Below are positions 54,776-62,212 of a stretch of DNA of 64,000 bases, in pieces. The DNA is from Kitasatospora paranensis. GTDB taxonomy: Bacteria; Actinomycetota; Actinomycetes; Streptomycetales; Streptomycetaceae. The position numbers and the translations under genes are program-made. The notes under the pieces were generated by a model. The model was not told the DNA's origin. It made no database searches and was given only the letters and a program-made list of their open reading frames with translations. The DNA lies in assembly GCF_039544005.1 (NCBI RefSeq), contig NZ_BAABKV010000001.1, positions 5,270,001-5,334,000 on the forward strand, written 5' to 3'. The stretch's first letter is position 1. The number at the start of each line of letters is the position of its first letter.

Positions 54776-57700
54776 TCAGAGCGAGAAGACCTCGTCCAGC
54801 AGGCCCTGCTGTTCGGCGGCGTGCCGCTTGGCCGAGCCGACCGCCGGGGCGGACGACGCGGTGCGGGCGACACGGCGCAGCCGGGGACCGCCGGCGCTGC
54901 GGCCGACGACCACCTGCAGGTGGTCGACCAGGTTCATCGCGATGAACGGCCAGGCGCCCTGGTTGGCCGGCTCCTCCTGCGCCCAGATGAACTGGACGTC
55001 GTCGCCGTAGCGGTTCAGCTCCTCCTGGAGCTCGGCCACCGGCAGCGGGTAGAGCCGCTCGACCCGGACGATCGCGGTGTCGGTGACACCGCGCTCGGTG
55101 CGGGACGCCTCCAGGTCGTAGTAGAACTTGCCGGAGGTGATGACGACCTTGCGCACCTGCGCCGGGTCCACCGTGCTGTCACCGATGACCGGCCGGAACG
55201 AGCCGGACAGGAACTCGGTGGTGGCGGACGCCGCGGCCTTCAGACGCAGCATCGACTTCGGGGTGAAGACGACCAGCGGCTTGTGGTGCGGGTTGTGCGC
55301 CTGCCAGCGCAGCAGGTGGAAGTAGTTCGACGGCGAGGTCGGCATGGCGACCGTCATGTTGTTCTGCGCGCACAGCTGGAGGAAGCGCTCCGGGCGGGCG
55401 GACGAGTGGTCCGGGCCCTGGCCCTCGTAGCCGTGCGGCAGCAGCAGGGTGACGCCCGAGTGCTGGCCCCACTTCTGCTCGGCGGACGCGATGTACTCGT
55501 CCACCATCGTCTGCGCGCCGTTGACGAAGTCGCCGAACTGCGCCTCCCACATGACCAGCGCGTTCGGCCGGGTCAGCGAGTAGCCGTACTCGAAGCCCAT
55601 CGCCGCGTACTCCGACAGCAGGCTGTCGTAGACGGTGTAGCGGGCCTGGTCCTCGGTCAGGTAGAGCAGCGGGGTGTAGTCCTCGCCGGTCGTCCGGTCG
55701 ATGAGGACGGCGTGGCGCTGGCCGAAGGTGCCGCGGCGGCTGTCCTGGCCGGCCAGGCGGACGGGGTGGCCCTCCATCAGCAGCGAGCCGATGGCGAGGG
55801 TCTCGCCCATCGCCCAGTCGATGGTGTTGTCCTCGACCGAGGCGGCGCGGCGCTGCAGCTGCGGAAGCAGGCGCGGGTGGACGGTCAGCCACTCCGGCAG
55901 GTTGACCTGCGAGGCGGCGATCCGCTTGACCATCTCCTCGGAGATGCCCGTGCGGATGTTCACCGGGAAGTCCGCGACGGGCTTGCCGCCGGCGGTCGGC
56001 GCCGGGGCGCTCGCAGCCTCGCGGACCTCGGCGAAGACCTTCTCCAGCTGGCCCTGGAAGTCCTGGAGCGCCTGCTCCGCCTCTTCCATGGTGATGTCGC
56101 CGCGACCGATCAGGCCCTCGGTGTACAGCTTGCGCACCGAGCGCTTCTTGTCGATCAGGTCGTACATCAGCGGCTGGGTGAACGACGGGTTGTCGGCCTC
56201 GTTGTGACCGCGGCGGCGGTAGCAGATGAGGTCGATGACGACGTCCTTGTGGAACTCCTGCCGGAACTCGAAGGCGAGCCGCGCGACGCGGACCACGGCC
56301 TCCGGGTCGTCGCCGTTCACGTGGAAGATCGGCGCCTCGATCATGCGGGCCACGTCGGTGCAGTACATCGACGAGCGCGAGGACGCCGGGGCGGCGGTGA
56401 AGCCGACCTGGTTGTTGACCACCAGGTGGATCGTGCCGCCGGTGCGGTAGCCCCGCAGCTGCGACATGTTCAGGGTCTCCGCGACGACGCCCTGGCCGGC
56501 GAAGGCCGCATCGCCGTGGACCTGGATCGGGAGCACCGGGAAGGTGGTGCCGCCCTGGTCCAGCACGTCCTGCTTGGCGCGGACGATGCCCTCGACGACC
56601 GGGTCGACCGTCTCCAGGTGGGACGGGTTCGCCGCCAGCGAGACCTTGATGGTCTCGCCGTCCAGGCCGGTGAAGGTGCCCTCGGCGCCCAGGTGGTACT
56701 TGACGTCGCCGGAGCCGTGCATGGACTTCGGGTCGAGGTTGCCCTCGAACTCGCCGAAGATCCGGGCGTACGGCTTGCCGACGATGTTCGCCAGCACGTT
56801 GAGGCGGCCGCGGTGCGCCATGCCGATGACGGCCTCGTCGAGGCGGTGCTCGGCGGCGGCGTCGATGGTGGCGTCCAGCAGCGGGATGAGGGACTCGCCG
56901 CCCTCCAGCGAGAAGCGCTTCTGGCCGACGTACTTCGTCTGCAGGAAGGTCTCGAAGGCCTCGGCGGAGTTCAGCCGGCGCAGGATGCGCAGCTGCTCCT
57001 CGCGCTCGGGCTTGGTGTACGGCTTCTCCAGGCGCTCCTGCAGCCACTTGCGCTGCTTCGGGTCCTGGATGTGCATGTACTCGATGCCGACGGTGCGGCA
57101 GTACGTGTTGCGCAGCAGGCCGAGGATGTCGCGCAGCTTCATCATCCGCTGGCCGCCGAAGCCGCCGACCGCGAACTCGCGCTCCAGGTCCCACAGGGTC
57201 AGCCCGTGCTGGACGACGTCCAGGTCGGGGTGCTTGCGCTGCTTGTACTCCAGCGGGTCGGTGTCGGCCATCAGGTGGCCGCGCACGCGGTACGCGTGGA
57301 TGAGCTCCATGACGCGGGCGGTCTTGTTGACCTCGTCGTCGTGGGTGGTGGCGACGTCGGTCGCCCAGCGGACCGGCTCGTACGGGATCCGCAGCGACTC
57401 GAAGACCTCGTCGTAGAAGCCGTGCTCGCCCAGCAGGAGCTGGTGGATGGTGCGCAGGAACTCGCCCGACGCCGCGCCCTGGATGACCCGGTGGTCGTAG
57501 GTCGAGGTCAGCGTCATGATCTTGGAGATGCCCAGGCGGGCCAGGGTGTCCGCGGAGGAGCCCTGGAACTCGGCCGGGTACTCCATGGCGCCGACGCCGA
57601 CGATGGTGCCCTGGTTCTGCATCAGGCGCGGCACGGAGTGCACGGTGCCGATGCCGCCGGGGTTGGTCAGCGAGACCGTGACGCCGGTGAAGTCGTCCAT

Positions 57701-58507
57701 GGTCAGCTTGTTGGCGCGGGCCCGGCGGACGATGTCCTCGTAGGCCTGCCAGAAGCCGAAGAAGTCGAGCGTCTCGGCCTTCTTGATGGCCGCGACGACG
57801 AGCTGGCGGTCACCGTTCGGCTTGACCAGGTCGATCGCCAGGCCGAGGTTCACATGGTCGGGCTTGACCAGGTAGGACTTGCCGTCCTCCACCTTGTAGC
57901 TGTGGTTCATGCCCGGCGAGGCCTTGATGGCCTGGACGAGGGCGTAACCGATCAGGTGGGTGAAGGAGACCTTGCCACCGCGGGCGCGCTGCAGGTGGTT
58001 GTTGATGACGATGCGGTTGTCGATCAGCAGCTTGGCCGGGACGGCACGCACCGACGTCGCGGTCGGCACCTCCAGCGAGGCGTCCATGTTGGTGGCCACG
58101 GCCTTCGCCGGACCTCGCAGCGGGACGAGCTCGGGGCCCTGGGCGGCGGGCGCGGGGGCTGCCGGAGCGGCGGCCTTCGGCGCGGGCGGCGCGGCAGGGG
58201 CTGCAGCGAGCGGCGCGGGCGCCGGCTGGACCGGCGTGGCCGGTGCAGCGGGTGCGGGCGCCGCCGGAGCGGCAGCGGCGGCAGGAGCAGCAACGGGGGT
58301 CGGCGTGGGGCCGACCTGGGTTGCGGCCTGGGTCACTGGAGTCACCTCGGTACCGGGCTTGTAGTCGGCGAAAAAGTCCCACCAGGCTCGGTCGACCGAG
58401 TTGGGATCCTGGAGGTACTGCTGGTAGATCTCGTCGACGAGCCACTCATTGGGGCCGAAGCCAGTGGTGGAGCTTGCCGAGCTGGGGGTTTCAGGGTGTG
58501 GCGACAT
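54776..58507 (-). CDS. kgd: Multifunctional 2-oxoglutarate dehydrogenase E1/E2 (2-oxoglutarate decarboxylase)
   Basis: A 1243-residue actinobacterial E1-E2 fusion acting in the TCA cycle. The N-terminal helix (NEWLVDEIYQQYLQ) is followed by a 70-residue Ala/Pro linker, an E2 succinyltransferase domain (about 130-360; TYDHRVIQGAASGEFL) and the thiamine-diphosphate E1 domain (about 400-1240; MAHRGRLNVLANI, HGDAAFAGQGVVAETLNMS, YRRRGHNEADNPSFTQP). No lipoyl domain is present, as expected for this type, which works with a separate lipoylated subunit. ATG 58507 gives the family N-terminus. Confidence 0.96.
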   Translation of the reverse strand: MSPHPETPSSASSTTGFGPNEWLVDEIYQQYLQDPNSVDRAWWDFFADYKPGTEVTPVTQAATQVGPTPTPVAAPAAAAAPAAPAPAAPATPVQPAPAPLAAAPAAPPAPKAAAPAAPAPAAQGPELVPLRGPAKAVATNMDASLEVPTATSVRAVPAKLLIDNRIVINNHLQRARGGKVSFTHLIGYALVQAIKASPGMNHSYKVEDGKSYLVKPDHVNLGLAIDLVKPNGDRQLVVAAIKKAETLDFFGFWQAYEDIVRRARANKLTMDDFTGVTVSLTNPGGIGTVHSVPRLMQNQGTIVGVGAMEYPAEFQGSSADTLARLGISKIMTLTSTYDHRVIQGAASGEFLRTIHQLLLGEHGFYDEVFESLRIPYEPVRWATDVATTHDDEVNKTARVMELIHAYRVRGHLMADTDPLEYKQRKHPDLDVVQHGLTLWDLEREFAVGGFGGQRMMKLRDILGLLRNTYCRTVGIEYMHIQDPKQRKWLQERLEKPYTKPEREEQLRILRRLNSAEAFETFLQTKYVGQKRFSLEGGESLIPLLDATIDAAAEHRLDEAVIGMAHRGRLNVLANIVGKPYARIFGEFEGNLDPKSMHGSGDVKYHLGAEGTFTGLDGETIKVSLAANPSHLETVDPVVEGIVRAKQDVLDQGGTTFPVLPIQVHGDAAFAGQGVVAETLNMSQLRGYRTGGTIHLVVNNQVGFTAAPASSRSSMYCTDVARMIEAPIFHVNGDDPEAVVRVARLAFEFRQEFHKDVVIDLICYRRRGHNEADNPSFTQPLMYDLIDKKRSVRKLYTEGLIGRGDITMEEAEQALQDFQGQLEKVFAEVREAASAPAPTAGGKPVADFPVNIRTGISEEMVKRIAASQVNLPEWLTVHPRLLPQLQRRAASVEDNTIDWAMGETLAIGSLLMEGHPVRLAGQDSRRGTFGQRHAVLIDRTTGEDYTPLLYLTEDQARYTVYDSLLSEYAAMGFEYGYSLTRPNALVMWEAQFGDFVNGAQTMVDEYIASAEQKWGQHSGVTLLLPHGYEGQGPDHSSARPERFLQLCAQNNMTVAMPTSPSNYFHLLRWQAHNPHHKPLVVFTPKSMLRLKAAASATTEFLSGSFRPVIGDSTVDPAQVRKVVITSGKFYYDLEASRTERGVTDTAIVRVERLYPLPVAELQEELNRYGDDVQFIWAQEEPANQGAWPFIAMNLVDHLQVVVGRSAGGPRLRRVARTASSAPAVGSAKRHAAEQQGLLDEVFSL

Positions 58508-58742
58508 CGGGGCAACCGCCCTCTTCCGCTTCCTTTTGGGATGGTGGACAGCGGGGATTAAGGCTACGCCTCCGACCAGTGATCGCGCAGTCCCCCTGGC
58601 CAGGCGTCGCCCAGATCACAGTGGTGGGCCTCATTTTGGCTGATTGTGTGCGTTAGAAACCCGCGGAGGCGGGGAACCGGCCACCTTCGCTCGCCGTCAT
58701 TATCGTCCCAAAGTCGGACAATACGTACGCGGAGCTTGGGTC

Positions 58743-58797
58743 GGGGCCGGTCCGACGGCGGACCGGCCCCGTTTGTCCCAGTTGTGTGACAACTGGG
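58743..58797 (-). terminator. Two terminator hairpins after the sensor kinase gene
   Basis: CCCAGTTGT-GTG-ACAACTGGG (58777-58797) and GGGGCCGGTCCG-ACGG-CGGACCGGCCCC (58743-58770) follow the histidine kinase stop in tandem. The rest of the 58508-58802 gap, which contains the kgd promoter, shows no gene. Confidence 0.8.
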
Positions 58798-58802
58798 AGG
58801 GC

Positions 58803-59945
58803 CTAGCCGGGCACCGGCGTGGCGCCCGGCAGGGTGACCTCGATCCGGCAGCCGCGCGCCGCCTCGCCGACCCGGATCTCGCCTCCGTGCAGGTCGACGG
58901 CCCAGCGGGCGATCGCCAGCCCCAGCCCGGTGCCGCCGTCGCTGCCCGGCCCCAGGGCGGTCGCGGAGCCGCTGCGGCCGAACCGCTCGAACACCCGCTC
59001 GCGGTCCTGCGCGGGGATGCCCGGCCCCTGGTCCTCGACCTGGAGGAGCAGCCCGCCCGGCTCCTCGCCCGGCCTGGCCCGCACTGTCACGGTGCCGCCG
59101 GCCGGCGAGTGCTTGCAGGCGTTGTCGACGAGGTTGGCGACCACCTGGTGCAGGCGCTCCTCGTCCGCCACCGCGGTCAGGCCGGTCGGCCGGACGTCCA
59201 GGCTCAGCTGCAGGTCGCCGCGGCGCCCGTACGCGCCGCCGGCGGTCGCGCCGTCCACGGTGACCCCGCGGAGCACGCCGTCCAGGAACGGCCGGACCTC
59301 GAACGGGCGGGTGTCCAGCGGGACGACGCCGTCGTCCAGCTTGGACAGGTCCAGCAGGTGGGTGATCAGCCGGCCGAGCCGCTCGGTCTGCTCCAGGGCG
59401 GCGCCGAGCGTCTTGGGCTCCGGCTGGACGACGCCGTCGACCACGTTCTCCAGGACGGCCCGCAGGGCGGCGATCGGGGTGCGCAGCTCGTGCGACACGT
59501 TGGCGATCAGTTCGCGGCGGTGCCGGTCCGCGGCCTCCAGGTCGGCCGCCATCCGGTTGAAGGAGTCGGCGAGCTCGCCGATCTCGTCACGGGAGGAGGT
59601 GTCCACCCGGGTGCTGTAGTCGCCGCGGGCCATCGCGCGTGCGGCGGCGGTCATCGCGCGCAGCGGTGCGGTCAGCCCGTGCGCGAGGAACTGCATGAAC
59701 AGCAGCGAGGCGATCATCGAGAAGATCATGATGATCCGGATCTGCGTCTCGGACCGGATCGCGACGACCACCATCCCGGTGGCCAGGAAGACGGAGACGA
59801 TCACCAGCAGGGCGAGCTTGCCCTTGATGGAGCGCACCGGGTCGAACGGCCGCATGTCGGCCCACACCCGGCGGGCCGCCCGGCCGGCCAGGCCGGGGCG
59901 CGGACACGGCTCGGCGTGTCCGTTGCGTTGCTGTGGAAAGGTCAT
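58803..59945 (-). CDS. Membrane sensor histidine kinase
   Basis: A 380-residue kinase with two close membrane helices (LALLVIVSVFLATGMVVVAI; IRIIMIFSMIASLLFMQFL), a HAMP domain, HisKA with acceptor ANVSHELRTPI and an HATPase domain (VVANLVDNACKHS, DQGPGIP, GTGLGLAIARW). The helices are almost contiguous, so there is little external domain; it may sense membrane state. It follows its response regulator by 84 bases. ATG 59945 is preferred. Confidence 0.9.
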   Translation of the reverse strand: MTFPQQRNGHAEPCPRPGLAGRAARRVWADMRPFDPVRSIKGKLALLVIVSVFLATGMVVVAIRSETQIRIIMIFSMIASLLFMQFLAHGLTAPLRAMTAAARAMARGDYSTRVDTSSRDEIGELADSFNRMAADLEAADRHRRELIANVSHELRTPIAALRAVLENVVDGVVQPEPKTLGAALEQTERLGRLITHLLDLSKLDDGVVPLDTRPFEVRPFLDGVLRGVTVDGATAGGAYGRRGDLQLSLDVRPTGLTAVADEERLHQVVANLVDNACKHSPAGGTVTVRARPGEEPGGLLLQVEDQGPGIPAQDRERVFERFGRSGSATALGPGSDGGTGLGLAIARWAVDLHGGEIRVGEAARGCRIEVTLPGATPVPG

Positions 59946-60029
59946 GGTGCCCCAGATCCCGGCCTCGCGGCAGGGAGAGCGTGGGCCCCCGGTGGCCCAG
60001 CCCTCGGCGCGCGGCCGTAGGAGGAAGTG

Positions 60030-60770
60030 CTACGAGAGCGGTGCCTCCAGGGCGTACCCGACGCCGTGCACCGTGCGGATCCAGCTGGCACCGATCTTCC
60101 GGCGCAGCGCCTTGACGTGGCTGTCGACCGTGCGGGTGCCCGAGGCGTCCGTCCAGTCCCAGACCTCCGCGAGCAGCTGCTCGCGGGTGAGCACCGCGCG
60201 CGGCTGTGCGGCCAGGCAGGCGAGCAGGTCGAACTCGGTCGGCGTGAGGTGGACGTCGCCCGAGCCGAGCCGCACCCGGCGCTGCACGTGGTCGATCTCC
60301 AGGTCGCCGAAGCGCAGCGAGCCGAGCGCCGGCGTTCTGGCCGCCTGCTGGGCGCGCTCCACGCGGCGCAGCAGCACGTTGACCCGGGCCGCCAGCTCGC
60401 GCATCGAGAACGGCTTGGTCATGTAGTCGTCCGCGCCGACGCCGAGGCCGACCAGCAGGTCCGTCTCGTCGTCGCGCGCGGTCAGCATGAGCACCGGCAC
60501 CGGGCGCTGGGCCTGGATCCGGCGGCACACCTCCAGCCCGTCGAAGCCGGGCAGCATGATGTCGAGCACGACGAGGTCGGGCTGCCAGGTGTGGAAGCCG
60601 TCCACCGCGCCGGGCCCGTCGTGGGCCACGGCGACCTTGAAGCCCTCCGCGCCCAGCCGGGCGGCGATGGACTCGGCGATGGTGGGTTCGTCCTCCACCA
60701 CCAGGACCCGTCGCTGTGTTCCGACCGGATTGCCGCCGCCGGTCTCCTGCTGAATTTCTGTCACGGTCAC
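60030..60770 (-). CDS. OmpR/PhoB-family response regulator
   Basis: A 246-residue regulator: receiver domain with acidic pocket VVEDEP, phospho-accepting Asp in LVVLDIMLPGFDG and Lys in YMTKPFS, then a winged helix (LTPTEFDLLACLAAQPRAVL, TVDSHVKALRRKIG, TVHGVGYAL). GTG 60770 or the GTG six bases downstream are both possible; no strong ribosome site decides. It is first in the two-gene operon with the kinase. Confidence 0.92.
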   Translation of the reverse strand: MTVTEIQQETGGGNPVGTQRRVLVVEDEPTIAESIAARLGAEGFKVAVAHDGPGAVDGFHTWQPDLVVLDIMLPGFDGLEVCRRIQAQRPVPVLMLTARDDETDLLVGLGVGADDYMTKPFSMRELAARVNVLLRRVERAQQAARTPALGSLRFGDLEIDHVQRRVRLGSGDVHLTPTEFDLLACLAAQPRAVLTREQLLAEVWDWTDASGTRTVDSHVKALRRKIGASWIRTVHGVGYALEAPLS

Positions 60771-61351
60771 GCCACCGCCCCCAGGGCTGCGGGCCGGCCA
60801 CCTGTGGGGGTGGCGGGCGCCGCGTCGTAGTCGTCTTGTTCCGTCGTGGGCTGTGCCCGGCCTGCTGTGCCGGCCGTGTGCCGTTCCGCCGTCGGCACGC
60901 CGTGCGGCGTGGATGCGCCGTGTCTGCCACGCACCCCGTCCGCACTCCTGGCAGGGTACGGACACCGTGCGCGTTCCGGCAGGTGGACGGGGCATTTCCG
61001 GCCCATGGCCGAATACCGTCCCGCTCCGGGACCGGGCACGGGGCGATACCTTACCGGGCGAAAAACGCACCTGTAACGGCCTGTATGTGCCTTGACCCGC
61101 GATTCGCCGCTTACCGCTGGACCGTTCGTCCGTGAACGGACGGCTGGTACGGACCAAGCGGCGCCGGACGTTCACCGAACCTCAGGCATTCTTCACAGCA
61201 CTTACCCAGCGGACTCCCAGATGCGGAACGTATCGTGGGCACGACAAGGGCGAGCGGTGTCCTCCGCGGGTGCATCCCGCGCGCGGCCGTGCACGCCCTC
61301 GGTACGTTTGGCGGGGGGCGCACGGCGCGCGTTCCGGCGGACGGAGGACCG
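60771..61351. other. Divergent intergenic region
   Basis: About 580 bases separate the response regulator from the rhomboid-like gene. It contains short inverted repeats (for example CCGTTC-GTCCGT-GAACGG near 61122-61139) and both promoters, but no convincing gene or RNA. Confidence 0.4.
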
Positions 61352-62072
61352 ATGGCGGACACCGGCGCAGGCGTCCCGGGTCCGTACGCACGGGCTCGCG
61401 ACCTGGTGGTGCGCGCCCTGCCCACCCCCGGCGCAACCCCTTCGCGCTCCTCTACCTCGCGCTGCTGCTCGGCACCACGCTCTTCGCGCACCTCGCCGAC
61501 CCGCAGCTCGTCCGCCGGCTCCAGGCGCTCTCCAGCACCGACGTCCACAACCTGGCGCACCACCCGGTGCTGGCGCTGGTCACCAGCGGGTGCTGGGTCG
61601 CCGGGCCGCTCTGGACGCCGTACCTGTGGGCCGTCGCGGTCACCGTCGCGCCGCTGGAGCGCCGGGTCGGCGGCCGCCGCGCCGCCGGCGTCCTCGCCGC
61701 CGGGCACGTCGGGGCCACCCTGCTCTCCCAGGGCGTCGTCCTCGCGGCGGTGGCCCTCGGCGCCCAGGGCGACGACCTGCTCGACGCCCTGGACATCGGC
61801 GTCAGCTACGGCGTCCTCGCCAGCCTCGGCGCGCTGGCCGGCCTGCTGGCCCCCGCGGCCGGGCGCTCGCCCTGGCGGTCGCCGCCACCGTGGTCGGCAA
61901 CCAGCTCCTCCAGGACCCGGACCTGGTCACCGGCGTCGGCCACCCGGTGGCACTGCTGATCGGCCTCGCCCTGTGGCGTCCGCTGCGCCGGGGCCCCCGC
62001 CCGCCCCGGCGTCCGCTGCGCCGCCCGGCCCGCCGCCGCAGCCGGCCGCAGGCCGCGCCGGCCCGGGTCTGA
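61352..62072 (+). CDS. Rhomboid-like integral membrane protein, two frameshifts
   Basis: Joined from three frames by restoring one base near 61435 and one near 61860, the product is about 240 residues with six helices. HNLAHHPVLALVTSGCW, GVLAAGHVGATLLSQG, the GVSYGVLASLGALAG segment and VTGVGHPVALLIGLALW resemble a rhomboid fold: the Ser of GVSYG takes the place of the catalytic GxSG Ser, and a late-helix His is present. The motif is degenerate, so proteolysis is uncertain. ATG 61352 follows GGAGGACCG. Confidence 0.7.
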
Positions 62073-62170
62073 CACCCGCCCCGACCTGCGGGTTCTCCCC
62101 GCCAGCCGGGCCGTGCCCGGCCGATCGCCCAGAGCGAACAGCCTCCGGGGAACATCCGCGCCTCGCCAAT

Positions 62171-62191
62171 CCTTAGTCAGGTCAGCTCAAC
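62171..62191. promoter_or_regulatory. Degenerate HAIR (HspR) element upstream of lon
   Basis: CCTTAGT-CAGGTCA-GCTCAAC matches the HspR inverted repeat CTTGAGT-N7-ACTCAAG at 10 of 14 positions with the exact 7-base spacing. It lies about 22-42 bases before the lon start. Streptomyces lon is known to be repressed by HspR, so the context supports the call despite the mismatches. Confidence 0.5.
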
Positions 62192-62212
62192 TTCGCTGAC
62201 TGGGGAGAGATC

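Noticed and set aside
54821..58561. 1246-residue antisense frame across kgd
   Set aside because: It mirrors kgd exactly; kgd motifs are unambiguous, and the antisense product is low-complexity.
60846..61139. Short frames in the gap before the rhomboid-like gene
   Set aside because: No start context or recognisable product.
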